From: an uncultured Flavobacteriaceae bacterium
Lineage (GTDB): Bacteria; Bacteroidota; Bacteroidia; Flavobacteriales; Flavobacteriaceae
Assembly: GCA_947500435.1 (NCBI GenBank)
Contig: CANMRV010000004.1
Coordinates: forward strand, 620,001 to 684,000
Direction: 5' to 3'
DNA: 64,000 nucleotides
The translations under genes and the position numbers were made by a program. Below the pieces are notes generated by a model. That model did not search any database, was not told where the DNA came from, and saw nothing but the letters and a program-made list of their open reading frames with translations. Numbering within the stretch: position 1 is the stretch's first letter; the number at the start of each line of letters is the position of its first letter. Shown one piece after another: positions 39,596 to 49,006 of the stretch.

Positions 39596-40111
39596 TTACA
39601 TATTCACAAACTGAAAGCCGGCCAAAGGAATTTCTTTTAAATCAAATTCAGTTTCATTAAGCAGAATGCCATGTTCCAAATAAGCCTTTAGATTTGCCAG
39701 CCAAAAAGTCCATCCGTTACTGCAGCCATGGTGAATGTCGAGCATACTTTTCTCATCAGTAGGAATGTCATATTGTTTCAAAGTAACTAATACAGCAGTG
39801 CCGCTGTCTTCCAAAGTGACGGATACCTTGCTGGGTGCTGCGAACAAAATTTCTATAAAATTGATTCCGTTTGCTTGAAGAATGGTTCCTTTTTCCTGAC
39901 CATCCCAATTATGCCATTCCCAGATATAGGAATCTCCTGCCTGAATTTCCTCATCAGGACTTCTAAGTTGACCATCAGTATCCAGGTATTGCGCTTTTCT
40001 CAGAAACCATGAGGTAATTCCCTCAGCAGTGGCCCAGGACCAATATAATTTTTCGAGGGAAGCTTTGATGTAAATTTTTTTAGTGAAGGAATCAAAACTT
40101 AATTTTTCCAT
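39596..40111 (-). CDS. SRPBCC / AHSA1-family protein
   Basis: A 171-residue START-like protein. The opening IYIKASLEKLYWSWATAEGITSWFL and GTAVLVTLKQYDIP ... GWTFWLANLKAYLEHG fit the AHSA1 (Aha1-like) branch of the SRPBCC fold, which binds small hydrophobic molecules in a deep pocket. It is six bases downstream of the beta-lactamase-like gene in the same direction. Ligand unknown. Confidence 0.85.
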   Translation of the reverse strand: MEKLSFDSFTKKIYIKASLEKLYWSWATAEGITSWFLRKAQYLDTDGQLRSPDEEIQAGDSYIWEWHNWDGQEKGTILQANGINFIEILFAAPSKVSVTLEDSGTAVLVTLKQYDIPTDEKSMLDIHHGCSNGWTFWLANLKAYLEHGILLNETEFDLKEIPLAGFQFVNM

Positions 40112-40117
40112 CGTTAT

Positions 40118-41260
40118 TTATTTTTTATGGTTCAATACGTAATTGTAAAGTTCTCTGCCCAAGTCTGCCATAAAAGGGAAACCTATTTCATCGTATTCAT
40201 AATTATTATCATTAAAAATACCATTTTTATTAACCATAATTGTTGCAGTTAACATGAATTCTACATTGTTCTTTGTATCATGAATATAAGCACAATCGGT
40301 AAGTGTTCCGTAGGCATCGCCAACTTTGTTGTAAATTTTTATATTCTCAGGAATGTTCTCTTTAGTATCTCCATACATAAAAAATTTGCAATAGCCGTCG
40401 TAGTAGGTTTTAACGTCATATCCAGTATTTTTAGGAAGTGTACGCATAGCGGTACGTACAAAATCAAGCTGGTCTTGAGTAAGGTTTATTTTTTCGGATG
40501 ATTCATATTTCTCAGGAAAAATAACCGTTTTGAGGAATTGATGTTGTGTTTCAATGGGATAGTAATTCTTTAAACTAAAATCAAAAGCTTCCCTGATTAG
40601 GGAGTCTCCATCCATATACCCCAAACCCTTTTGGATTTCCGTTAATGCTAGTGGTTGCGCAGAAGTGTTTATTGTATTTGGTAAGGTAGTGGTGGTACTA
40701 TCGTTTTGATATATAATTAAGGGGCGTGTGGTGATTTCATCGGAGTTAGGAGTAGACACACGATGCGAAATACGAACTGGCCCAAAAGGAATTCGCGTCA
40801 GTTCTCTATTTATATAATCCTGCCCCAAAAACTCAAAGAGTCGATTATAAGAATGGTTGTCACTCACTGCAAAAACCTTTTCAATTTCCCTTGCAAATGT
40901 GGTTTCAAGAGTGTCACCTTCAACGTAAAACTTGGTATTCCTATCAATGCCTTGAATACCTCTCAATTTGGACAGGGTCAATAAAGCTATAGGAAATTTC
41001 ACTGTACTTGCAGGATAAAAATATCTTGTAGAATCGACTTGAAAATTATAATCCTTGAAAGAAACCTTTCCATTTTTTCTTTCAATTTGAGTAAACTTAA
41101 TTTGAACCGCATATTGATGAACACTGTCCATCACCCTTTTGATATTCGGATTTTGAGAAGCTAAGACAATTTCAAGTGGACTTCTAGTGTCAACTTTTTC
41201 TTGACTGTCACAAGAAATTAGCAGGATGAGTAGTGTAAATGCAATGTATCTTATCAACAT
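40118..41260 (-). CDS. class A beta-lactamase-like serine hydrolase, lipoprotein
   Basis: A 380-residue protein with lipoprotein signal peptide (FTLLILLISC). The penicilloyl-serine transferase motifs are ASTVKF (SxxK, active serine), SDN in AVSDNHSYNRLFEFL, and a KVG-type third motif (YNKVGDAYGTLTD) in place of KTG. Family-size and order fit the class A beta-lactamase-like superfamily. It may be a peptidoglycan or ester hydrolase, not necessarily a resistance enzyme. It is followed by the SRPBCC gene and preceded by a small conserved gene. Confidence 0.8.
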   Translation of the reverse strand: MLIRYIAFTLLILLISCDSQEKVDTRSPLEIVLASQNPNIKRVMDSVHQYAVQIKFTQIERKNGKVSFKDYNFQVDSTRYFYPASTVKFPIALLTLSKLRGIQGIDRNTKFYVEGDTLETTFAREIEKVFAVSDNHSYNRLFEFLGQDYINRELTRIPFGPVRISHRVSTPNSDEITTRPLIIYQNDSTTTTLPNTINTSAQPLALTEIQKGLGYMDGDSLIREAFDFSLKNYYPIETQHQFLKTVIFPEKYESSEKINLTQDQLDFVRTAMRTLPKNTGYDVKTYYDGYCKFFMYGDTKENIPENIKIYNKVGDAYGTLTDCAYIHDTKNNVEFMLTATIMVNKNGIFNDNNYEYDEIGFPFMADLGRELYNYVLNHKK

Positions 41261-41269
41261 ATTTTTCCC

Positions 41270-41512
41270 TTACTGTTCTTCGTAAACTTCGCCACGATGA
41301 GGTTTTAAGGCATCGCGAAGTATGACCATGCTTGATTCTTCTGTGACCATAAAGGCAAAGCTATGCATATCACTAACATGTTGAAATCCAGTAATATTCA
41401 AATCCAGTTCTTCAATGGCGATATATTCTTTTAGGTGTTTTTCATGGTGTTCGGCGGTCTTCGCCGCGGCGGGCCCACTGAAATCCCAAATGAGTTTTAT
41501 TTTTCGAGTCAT
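41270..41512 (-). CDS. small conserved protein of unknown function
   Basis: An 80-residue soluble protein starting at ATG 41510-41512. It contains HHEKHLKEYIAIEELDLNITGF and DALKPHRGEVYEEQ. The pattern of a beta-strand, a histidine-rich helix and an amphipathic strand suggests a ferredoxin-like fold. I recognise it only as a type commonly seen in Flavobacteriaceae. It heads the short operon with the beta-lactamase-like and SRPBCC genes. Confidence 0.65.
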   Translation of the reverse strand: MTRKIKLIWDFSGPAAAKTAEHHEKHLKEYIAIEELDLNITGFQHVSDMHSFAFMVTEESSMVILRDALKPHRGEVYEEQ

Positions 41513-41597
41513 CAATAGGTTTTGCTTGTGTAGGGTAGCGAATTTAACAAATTCCAGATAAGTACTATAAAAATCTGTTAATCATTCTGTCAACTAC

Positions 41598-41627
41598 TTG
41601 TGAGGCAGTCGATAATTGTTATTTTTG
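41598..41627 (+). promoter_or_regulatory. promoter abutting the PpiC-family chaperone gene
   Basis: TTG at 41598-41600, a 19-base spacer, then TATTTTTG at 41620-41627 followed by C, an exact match to the consensus. Only four bases separate the element from the ATG at 41632, so the transcript probably starts at or within the start codon. Confidence 0.65.
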
Positions 41628-41631
41628 CGGG

Positions 41632-42519
41632 ATGTTTTTAAAGAAACGAAAAACACTAGCCCTCGGTTTAACCACTATTCTTGCTTTTCTCATTTTGAGT
41701 TCATGCGGTTCCTTTATAAAGGATGCAGATGAAAATGCTCCAATAGCCAGAGTTGGTGAAAACTATTTGTACAAAGAAGATATTGCTCCCTTGTTGTATG
41801 ATGGTATGACAAAAGGTGATAGCACTACCATTGTTACGAATTTCGTAAACAATTGGGCCTCAAAACAGTTATTGCTTTCAAAAGCTAAGATTAATCTTCC
41901 TGAAGATAAACTTGCGGAATTCGATGAGCTTGTTTCCAATTATCAAGCTGATTTGTATACCCGTGCCTATAAAGATGCGTTGGTTCAGCAAGCTGCTGAT
42001 TCTATGGTGACCAAAACGCAAATGAAGCGCTTTTATGAGAAGGAAAAAGAAAATTTTAGACTTCAAGAGCGCGTTGTCAAAATTCGATTTATTCAACTAC
42101 CTAAACGCTTTTTAAATAAAGGAGAGGTAATTAAGCGATTAAAGAGTTTTCGAAAAAAAGATGTGGCCTATTTAGATTCTATCGGGGTTCAATTTAATAA
42201 ACTGAATTTTAACGATTCTATTTGGGTGAGTGCTTCAAGAGTTATCTCTGAAATACCTCCCTTAACCCCTGAAAATCAGGATAAATACTTAAAAAAATCC
42301 CAATTTTTTGAATTGGAGGATGCATTAGGGGTATATTTGGCAAAGGTAACAGGGGTACTTCAGGTCAATGATGTTGCTCCTTTGTCTTTTATAGAGCCAA
42401 CCATAAAACAAGTATTGATAAATCGACGAAAGTTAAATTACATTCGGCAATTAGAAACCGAAGTAATCGATGAAGCTATAAAAGAAAACGAATTTGAAGT
42501 TTATGGAAAAGAAGATTAA
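41632..42519 (+). CDS. periplasmic chaperone lipoprotein, PpiC/SurA-related
   Basis: A 295-residue lipoprotein (ILAFLILSSCGSF). The middle (RTYKDALVQQAADSMVTKTQMKRFYEKEKENFRLQERVVKIRFI) is the chaperone-domain pattern of SurA/PrsA-like proteins, followed by a degraded rotamase domain. It is probably an outer-membrane protein chaperone of the periplasm. The next gene, a full PpiC-type protein, overlaps its end by 17 bases, indicating coupled translation. Confidence 0.75.
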   Translation: MFLKKRKTLALGLTTILAFLILSSCGSFIKDADENAPIARVGENYLYKEDIAPLLYDGMTKGDSTTIVTNFVNNWASKQLLLSKAKINLPEDKLAEFDELVSNYQADLYTRAYKDALVQQAADSMVTKTQMKRFYEKEKENFRLQERVVKIRFIQLPKRFLNKGEVIKRLKSFRKKDVAYLDSIGVQFNKLNFNDSIWVSASRVISEIPPLTPENQDKYLKKSQFFELEDALGVYLAKVTGVLQVNDVAPLSFIEPTIKQVLINRRKLNYIRQLETEVIDEAIKENEFEVYGKED

Positions 42520-43954
42520 AATTATCGCTGGTTTATTTTTTATGGGGATTTGTGGTTTTGCATTTGCGCAAACCGATTCGATACAAGTCCCAAATACGAC
42601 TTCAGAACCGCCTAGTATGGTGGCAGAAAACACTGATTTAAAAAAAGACTCTACCACCAACTTTAAGAAAGTAAAGTTAGATGGAATTGCCGCGGTAATC
42701 GGTGACTACGTTATTTTGGATTCTGATATTGAAAAGACACTAATTGATCTTAGGAATCAGGGTGCTTCAACAGAGGACGTAACGCGCTGTGGATTACTCG
42801 GTAAACTTATGGAAGATCGTCTTTATGCACATCAAGCCGTTCAAGATAGTATTCTAGTTTCCGATGACGAGGTGAATCTGACAGGTGATCGACAATTACA
42901 ATCCCTTGTTCAGCAAATAGGTTCAATGGAAAAGGTCTTAAAGTATTATAAGAAGGAGAATGAAGCTGATTTTCGTGAAGAATTGTACAAAATCAACAAG
43001 CTTCGAATGCTTTCTGAAAAAATGCAGCAAAAAATTGTTTCCGAAATTGAAATCACACCAGAAGAAGTACGTCAGTTCTTTAATAAGATTCCAGAAAACG
43101 AACGCCCTGTGATTGGAGCCGAAATGGAAATTGCCCAAATCGTCAAGGAACCAAAACCTTCTGATGCCGAGAAACAAAAAGCAATTGATAAGTTAAATGC
43201 AATCAAGGCTGATGTAGAAGATAATGATGCTAGCTTTAATGTAAAGGCGATTTTATATTCTCAGGATCCAGGTTCAAAATCAAAAGGCGGATTTTACAGT
43301 ATCACAAAGGATACCGGCTTTGACAAGACCTTTAAGGATGTAGCTTTTAGTTTGAAAGAAGGTGAGATATCTGAACCATTTGAATCATTTGCGGGATATC
43401 ATATCATTTATATTGAAAAAATTAGAGGTCAAGAATTGGACTTACGTCATATTTTAATTATTCCAGAAATTTCGCAATCTACCCTTGATGAATTAAAAGT
43501 AGAGTTAGACACGATTCGTCAGCAGATAATTGATGGTAAGTATACCTTCGCCGAAGCGGCTCAAAATTTTTCTGACCAGAAGGAGACTGCAAACGATGGT
43601 GGACAACTTAGAAATCCTCAAGATTTTGGTCCCCGTTTCGAATTGACAAAAATGGATCCAGAGTTGTACAATCAAGTTCGGAATTTGAAAGACAACGAAA
43701 TTTCAATGCCTATTTTTGAGCAAGACCCACGAGGTGGAGGTCCAAAATATAAAATCATGAAAATCACGAATCGCTACGATGAACATATAGCTGATTTTGC
43801 GCAGGATTATATTAAAATTCAACAACTGGCAAAAACAGAAAAGCAATATAAGGCTATTAAGAAGTGGATGAACGAACATATTGAGGATACCTACATTACT
43901 GTCAACGAAGGCAACCGAAGTTGTGATTTTGCTAATAATTGGGTAAAAGAATAA
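42503..43954 (+). CDS. peptidyl-prolyl cis-trans isomerase, SurA-like
   Basis: A protein of 483 residues from ATG 42503. A signal peptide (GLFFMGICGFAFAQ) precedes an SurA N-domain (IAAVIGDYVILDSDIEKTLIDLRNQG). Two PpiC rotamase domains follow: FDKTFKDVAFSLKEGEISEPFESFAGYHIIYIEKI and the second around EAAQNFSDQKE. It would fold outer-membrane proteins in the periplasm. It lies between a smaller related chaperone and moxR, an order I know from other Flavobacteriia. A longer reading begins at TTG 42494, but ATG at 42503 gives a proper signal peptide. Confidence 0.9.
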   Translation: MEKKIKIIAGLFFMGICGFAFAQTDSIQVPNTTSEPPSMVAENTDLKKDSTTNFKKVKLDGIAAVIGDYVILDSDIEKTLIDLRNQGASTEDVTRCGLLGKLMEDRLYAHQAVQDSILVSDDEVNLTGDRQLQSLVQQIGSMEKVLKYYKKENEADFREELYKINKLRMLSEKMQQKIVSEIEITPEEVRQFFNKIPENERPVIGAEMEIAQIVKEPKPSDAEKQKAIDKLNAIKADVEDNDASFNVKAILYSQDPGSKSKGGFYSITKDTGFDKTFKDVAFSLKEGEISEPFESFAGYHIIYIEKIRGQELDLRHILIIPEISQSTLDELKVELDTIRQQIIDGKYTFAEAAQNFSDQKETANDGGQLRNPQDFGPRFELTKMDPELYNQVRNLKDNEISMPIFEQDPRGGGPKYKIMKITNRYDEHIADFAQDYIKIQQLAKTEKQYKAIKKWMNEHIEDTYITVNEGNRSCDFANNWVKE

Positions 43955-44907
43955 TGTCAGACATTACTGCAATAAATAACCTTGTAACCAAACACCAAGA
44001 CTTAAAGCAAGAAATTGCTAAGATTATTGTTGGCCAAAATGAGGTTATAGATCAAATTTTACTTTCAATTTATACAGGTGGACATTCATTACTTATTGGA
44101 GTCCCTGGTTTGGCGAAAACTTTAATGGTAAACACCATAGCGCAAACCTTAGGCCTTGATTTTAAAAGGATTCAGTTCACACCTGACTTAATGCCTAGTG
44201 ATATTTTAGGAAGTGAGGTTTTAGACCAAAGCCGGAGTTTCAAATTTATCAAAGGACCCATTTTTTCAAATATTATTTTGGCGGATGAGATTAACCGAAC
44301 CCCGCCAAAAACGCAAGCGGCTCTCTTAGAGGCCATGCAAGAAAGATCGGTTACGATTGCTGGTCAGCAACATAAACTTGATTTGCCATATTTTGTTTTG
44401 GCGACACAAAACCCAATTGAACAAGAAGGAACGTATCCGCTACCAGAAGCCCAGTTAGATCGTTTTATGTTTGCCATTGAGTTGAAATACCCTTCAGTGG
44501 CAGAGGAAATACAAGTGGTAAAAGCAACTACTAATGACGAGACACCAAGCGTAGACGTTTTATTCAACGCGCAAGAGATACTTGATGTGCAGCATTTGAT
44601 ACGTCGTATTCCCGTTCCTGATAATGTGGTGGAATATGCAGTGAATTTGGTGAATAGCACAAGGCCAAATTTAGAAACGGCTTCCGAATTTGTGAAGCAA
44701 TATATCGATTGGGGTGCAGGCCCACGTGCTTCTCAGAATCTAGTTTTAGGAGCAAAAGCACATGCAGCAATCAATGGTAAATTCTCCCCAGATATAGAAG
44801 ATGTGAAAGCCGTTGCAATGGGAATCCTAAGACATCGTATCATAAAGAACTACAAGGCTGAAGCTGAGGGTATTTCCGAAGAAGATATTATCACCAAACT
44901 TTTATAA
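43954..44907 (+). CDS. MoxR-family AAA+ ATPase
   Basis: A 317-residue ATPase starting at ATG 43954, which shares its A with the TAA of the previous gene (TAATG). Walker A is IGVPGLAKT, Walker B is IILADEINRTPPKTQAALLEAMQE, sensor 1 is FVLATQNPIEQEGTYPLPEAQLDRF. MoxR proteins act as chaperones that mature or assemble complexes, usually with DUF58/VWA partners. None of these partners follows here, since aconitase is next. The coupling to two periplasmic chaperones is notable. Confidence 0.93.
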   Translation: MSDITAINNLVTKHQDLKQEIAKIIVGQNEVIDQILLSIYTGGHSLLIGVPGLAKTLMVNTIAQTLGLDFKRIQFTPDLMPSDILGSEVLDQSRSFKFIKGPIFSNIILADEINRTPPKTQAALLEAMQERSVTIAGQQHKLDLPYFVLATQNPIEQEGTYPLPEAQLDRFMFAIELKYPSVAEEIQVVKATTNDETPSVDVLFNAQEILDVQHLIRRIPVPDNVVEYAVNLVNSTRPNLETASEFVKQYIDWGAGPRASQNLVLGAKAHAAINGKFSPDIEDVKAVAMGILRHRIIKNYKAEAEGISEEDIITKLL

Positions 44908-45079
44908 TCAGCTAGTTAATAATTAGTTGGTTTTTCACTTAAAATATTGTCATTTCAGCAAATGAACGATATATAAATGCTCATTTGTTTAATGCGGCAT
45001 TAATCCTTCTCTAAAAATTTTATTCCCCCTTAGTATTTTCTTAATTTCGTAGAATTGCAATTAACTAAATTCTCATAGA

Positions 45080-47353
45080 ATGGCATTTGATATTGATATG
45101 ATCAAAGGCGTTTACGCCAGAATGGCCGAAAGAGTTGATAAGGCTCGCGAAATTGTCGGCAAACCATTAACACTATCTGAAAAGATTTTATATTCTCACT
45201 TATGGGATGGAGTTCCTTCTGAGGAATTTACCCGAGGGAAGGATTACGTAGATTTTGCGCCGGATCGTATTGCATGTCAAGATGCAACCGCACAAATGGC
45301 CCTCTTGCAGTTTATGCAGGCTGGAAAGCCAAAGGTTGCTGTACCCACAACTGTACATTGTGACCACCTGATTCAAGCTAAAAGTGGTGCGGCCGCAGAT
45401 CTAAAATCTGCAAATACGACAAGTGCAGAGGTTTTTGATTTTTTAGAATCTGTTTCGAATAAATATGGAATAGGTTTTTGGAAGCCTGGTGCTGGTATTA
45501 TTCACCAAGTTGTGTTAGAAAACTATGCTTTTCCTGGTGGAATGATGATTGGTACTGATTCACATACGGTTAACGCTGGTGGTTTGGGAATGGTGGCTAT
45601 TGGAGTAGGTGGTGCTGATGCTGTTGACGTTATGGCAGGAATGGCTTGGGAATTAAAATTTCCGAAGTTAATTGGAGTTAAGCTAACCGGAACTATTTCA
45701 GGTTGGACAGCTCCTAAGGATGTAATTTTAAAAGTTGCAGAAATCCTCACTGCAAAAGGAGGAACAGATGCAATTGTAGAATATTTTGGTCCAGGTGCAA
45801 TTTCCTTGTCCTGTACAGGAAAGGGAACAATATGTAATATGGGTGCTGAAATAGGTGCTACTACTTCGACTTTTGGATATGATGAATCGATGGAGCGCTA
45901 CTTGAGAGCCACTGAAAGAGCTGAGGTTGCAGATGCTGCTAATCAAGTAAAAGAGCATTTAACTGCTGATACTGAAGTATATGAAAATCCTGAGCAATAT
46001 TTTGATCAGGTTATAGAAATTAACTTAACCGAGTTGAATCCTTTATTGAACGGGCCTTTTACTCCGGATTTGTCTACCTCTGTGGGTAGTGCAATGACAG
46101 AAAAAGCTACTAAAAATGATTGGCCGCTTAATGTAGAATGGGGTCTTATAGGTTCTTGTACAAACTCTTCTTATGAAGATTTATCAAGGGCTTCTTCGAT
46201 AGCGCAACAAGCATTGGATAAGGGCGTAAAAATGAAATCAGAACTTGGTATCAATCCTGGTTCTGAACAAGTACGTTTTACAGCGGAAAGAGATGGTATT
46301 TTAAATGTGTTCGAGCAATTGGATGCTAAAATATTCACGAATGCTTGTGGACCATGTATTGGACAATGGGCGAGGTATAGCGACCCGAAGAATGCTCCTA
46401 AGAACAGTATTGTTCATTCATTCAATAGAAACTTTGCTAAACGTGCTGATGGAAACCCGAATACGCATGCTTTTGTTGCTTCTCCTGAGATAACTGCGGC
46501 CATAGCGATTGCCGGTCGTTTGGATTTTAATCCCATGACAGATAGCTTGATTAGTGAAAATGGTGAAGAAGTAAGGTTCGATGAGCCAACAGGATGGGAA
46601 TTGCCTCCAAAAGGTTTTGAAGTAGAAGATGCTGGTTTCTTGGCACCTGATGAAGATGGTTCTGGAGTAGTTGTTAAAGTAGCAGAAGATTCAGAACGTT
46701 TGCAATTATTAGAGCCTTTTGTTCCTATTGAAGATAGTGAGTTACAAGGAGCTAAATTGTTAATAAAAGCCTTTGGCAAATGTACTACAGATCATATCTC
46801 TATGGCGGGACCTTGGTTACGTTATAGAGGGCATTTAGATAACATTTCTAATAACTGTTTAATTGGAGCAGTAAACGCTTTTGGTAAGAAGACCAATTTT
46901 ATCAAAAACCAATTGACAGGTGAGTTTTCAGGAGTTCCTGATGCTGCACGTGCTTATAAAGCCGCTGGTGTACGAACAATCGTTGTTGGAGATCATAACT
47001 ACGGTGAGGGTTCTTCTCGTGAACATGCTGCAATGGAGCCACGTCACTTAGGTGTTGCTGCGGTAATCGTAAAATCCTTCGCACGTATTCATGAAACAAA
47101 CTTGAAGAAGCAAGGAATGTTAGCTTTAACTTTTTCTACGGAGAGTGACTACGATTTAATTCAGGAAGACGATACCTTCAGCTTTATTGATATTGCTGAT
47201 TTTTCCGAAGGAAAACCTTTAACAATAGAAGTTGTTCACGCCGATGGTAGCAAGGATACAATTCTAGCAAACCATACTTATAATGAAGCACAAATAGGAT
47301 GGTACAGAGAAGGTTCTGCGCTTAACGTTATTAAGCGAGAGAACGCCTCCTAG
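45080..47353 (+). CDS. acn: aconitate hydratase
   Basis: A 757-residue 4Fe-4S enzyme that converts citrate to isocitrate in the TCA cycle. The three cluster cysteines are the first in SCTNSS (about 360) and the pair in ACGPCIGQW (about 425). The C-terminal swivelling domain starts near [26 protein letters not shown] and contains the substrate-binding [15 protein letters not shown]. Length and sequence style fit the mitochondrial-like aconitase group. It is monocistronic, ending in a strong terminator. Confidence 0.97.
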   Translation: MAFDIDMIKGVYARMAERVDKAREIVGKPLTLSEKILYSHLWDGVPSEEFTRGKDYVDFAPDRIACQDATAQMALLQFMQAGKPKVAVPTTVHCDHLIQAKSGAAADLKSANTTSAEVFDFLESVSNKYGIGFWKPGAGIIHQVVLENYAFPGGMMIGTDSHTVNAGGLGMVAIGVGGADAVDVMAGMAWELKFPKLIGVKLTGTISGWTAPKDVILKVAEILTAKGGTDAIVEYFGPGAISLSCTGKGTICNMGAEIGATTSTFGYDESMERYLRATERAEVADAANQVKEHLTADTEVYENPEQYFDQVIEINLTELNPLLNGPFTPDLSTSVGSAMTEKATKNDWPLNVEWGLIGSCTNSSYEDLSRASSIAQQALDKGVKMKSELGINPGSEQVRFTAERDGILNVFEQLDAKIFTNACGPCIGQWARYSDPKNAPKNSIVHSFNRNFAKRADGNPNTHAFVASPEITAAIAIAGRLDFNPMTDSLISENGEEVRFDEPTGWELPPKGFEVEDAGFLAPDEDGSGVVVKVAEDSERLQLLEPFVPIEDSELQGAKLLIKAFGKCTTDHISMAGPWLRYRGHLDNISNNCLIGAVNAFGKKTNFIKNQLTGEFSGVPDAARAYKAAGVRTIVVGDHNYGEGSSREHAAMEPRHLGVAAVIVKSFARIHETNLKKQGMLALTFSTESDYDLIQEDDTFSFIDIADFSEGKPLTIEVVHADGSKDTILANHTYNEAQIGWYREGSALNVIKRENAS

Positions 47354-47376
47354 ATTTAATATTTCAAATAGTTTAC

Positions 47377-47407
47377 AAAAACTCCCGATTATCTTTGGGA
47401 GTTTTTT
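47377..47407 (+). terminator. intrinsic terminator of acn
   Basis: AAAACTCCC pairs with GGGAGTTTT around a ten-base loop, and T residues follow. It lies 24 bases downstream of the stop. Confidence 0.9.
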
Positions 47408-47441
47408 AGTTTTGAGAGAGTTCAAAGTTCAAAGTCCCTCT

Positions 47442-47996
47442 ATGAAGAAACAAACGGTTTATACCCTTTTAGTAATTGCATTGATACTCTCTTTTTTTGT
47501 TACTCCATTAGGAGATTTCAGCAAGGAACTTTTAAACAAGACCTTTGCTGCCTCTCCAACAATAATATCTGCCGAAAATCAAGGTAAACTTCCCAATTAC
47601 AATTGGAAATTAAAAAGAGCCAATTGGAGCTTTTTTAATTTTGAAGAAGCTCAAGGACAAGTCGTCTTTATAAACTTTTGGGCAACTTGGCATTTGCCTT
47701 CTAGAGCCCAATTAGACGATATTCAAAAGTTGTATGAGAAGTATGGGGGAGATGTTAAGTTCTATATCATAACAGACCAAGAGCGAGAGCTACCTGAAGA
47801 GATGATGGCTCGAAAAGGCTTTACCTTTCCCATAACTTATCAAATTATTGGTGAACCAAGCCCTATCAAATTACTAAAACCAGCAGGAAGTTATATTCTA
47901 GATAAAAAAGGAAATATCGTTGTCCACCAAACTGCAATTGCCGATTGGGATAATAAAGATATTGATGTATTATTGCGAAGGTTGATTGCAGAATAA
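47442..47996 (+). CDS. TlpA-like thioredoxin-fold protein without catalytic cysteines
   Basis: A 184-residue protein starting at ATG 47442. One N-terminal membrane anchor (VIALILSFFVTPLGDF) puts the domain in the periplasm. The thioredoxin-like domain has the FWATWHLPSRAQ segment where active relatives have WxTWCPPC: both cysteines are replaced (H and S). It therefore cannot do disulfide chemistry. The intact paralogue follows directly, with a one-base overlap (TAATG). It may serve as a binding partner or a degraded copy. Confidence 0.85.
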   Translation: MKKQTVYTLLVIALILSFFVTPLGDFSKELLNKTFAASPTIISAENQGKLPNYNWKLKRANWSFFNFEEAQGQVVFINFWATWHLPSRAQLDDIQKLYEKYGGDVKFYIITDQERELPEEMMARKGFTFPITYQIIGEPSPIKLLKPAGSYILDKKGNIVVHQTAIADWDNKDIDVLLRRLIAE

Positions 47997-48556
47997 TGAA
48001 GCTTAAAAAGGAAAACCTCTCTAATTTTGCTTTTATCATTTTGTTGGCTTTGCTGTTATTTACACCAGTAGGTTTTCATGTTAGGGTTTTTGTTTCCAGA
48101 ATATTTTCATTTAGTCCATCCGCACTTGACCAAGAAGATCAATTGGCACTGCTGAATTTCAATTGGACATTATCCAATTCAAGTGGAGAAGCACTTGATT
48201 TCAAAGATTTAAAAGGAAAGGTGGTATTGGTCAACTATTGGGCGACTTGGTGTCCGCCTTGTGTTGCCGAGATGCCTGGTTTACAAGATTTGTATAACGA
48301 TTATCGAGGTAAGGTCGATTTTGTATTCGTAGCACATGACGAAGGAGAGAAAGTAAGAAACTTCATGGGTAAAAAGGAATATAGCTTTCCAGTTTACTTT
48401 GAAAAGAGCTCAAGTCCTGATGTTTTATCGACTGAAAGTATTCCAACTACCTTCATTATTGATAAAAAGGGAAAAATAGTTGTTCAAAAAACAGGAGCAG
48501 CCGACTGGAATGGCAATGCCACAAGGGAATTATTAGAACGGTTACTAGCTGAGTAG
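47996..48556 (+). CDS. TlpA-family thioredoxin
   Basis: A 186-residue protein with a membrane anchor (IILLALLLFTPVGF) and a periplasmic thioredoxin domain. The active site CPPC is intact in YWATWCPPCVAEMPGL, and the cis-proline is in ESIPTTFII. It probably reduces disulfides, for example for cytochrome c maturation. It is coupled to the cysteine-less paralogue. The end is close to, and convergent with, crtZ. Confidence 0.9.
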   Translation: MKLKKENLSNFAFIILLALLLFTPVGFHVRVFVSRIFSFSPSALDQEDQLALLNFNWTLSNSSGEALDFKDLKGKVVLVNYWATWCPPCVAEMPGLQDLYNDYRGKVDFVFVAHDEGEKVRNFMGKKEYSFPVYFEKSSSPDVLSTESIPTTFIIDKKGKIVVQKTGAADWNGNATRELLERLLAE

Positions 48557-48559
48557 CTG

Positions 48560-49006
48560 TTACTTTTTAAAATACTTGAACGGGACAAATAACATTCCGA
48601 AGCATTCTCCATCTCCTTTTTCGAGATGCTTGTGATGCATTTTATGTGCTCTTCGAACACCCCTCGCATACCAATTATTTGCGTTTCTAAACATTTTAAA
48701 GCGTTGATGAATAAATATGTCATGTACCAAAAAGTATGCAATACCATAAGCTAATATTCCAAAGCCCAGTGCCCATCCCGGCCACCAACCATTTTTTCCG
48801 GAAGAAAAAAGGACCATGCTCACAACAGCATAAAAAATGAAGAAGGCATCATTTCTTTCAAACCAAGAGTCGTGGTCTTTGTGATGGTGATCTTTGTGTA
48901 AACTCCATAAAAATCCATGCATAATATACTTATGGGTAAACCAGGCCATAAATTCCATAATGGAAAATGTGCCTAAAAATATGAGTATTGAAAGAAAAAT
49001 TTTCAT
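48560..49006 (-). CDS. crtZ: beta-carotene hydroxylase CrtZ
   Basis: A 148-residue integral membrane di-iron enzyme. The histidine boxes are HKYIMHG, HKDHHHKDH, HDIFIHQR and HKMHHKH, as in CrtZ-type hydroxylases, with four hydrophobic segments. It adds 3-hydroxyls to beta-rings to give zeaxanthin. It abuts crtB, so the genes merR-crtI-crtB-crtZ form one transcript. No lycopene cyclase is present in the window. Confidence 0.9.
   Translation of the reverse strand: MKIFLSILIFLGTFSIMEFMAWFTHKYIMHGFLWSLHKDHHHKDHDSWFERNDAFFIFYAVVSMVLFSSGKNGWWPGWALGFGILAYGIAYFLVHDIFIHQRFKMFRNANNWYARGVRRAHKMHHKHLEKGDGECFGMLFVPFKYFKK

Noticed and set aside
40118..41260. A clinical-type beta-lactamase resistance gene
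   Set aside because: The superfamily motifs are present but the third motif is KVG and the protein is larger and lipid-anchored; resistance cannot be claimed.
46414..46779. Minus-strand open frame of 121 codons inside acn
   Set aside because: It is opposite a highly conserved aconitase segment and has serine/proline-rich shadow composition.
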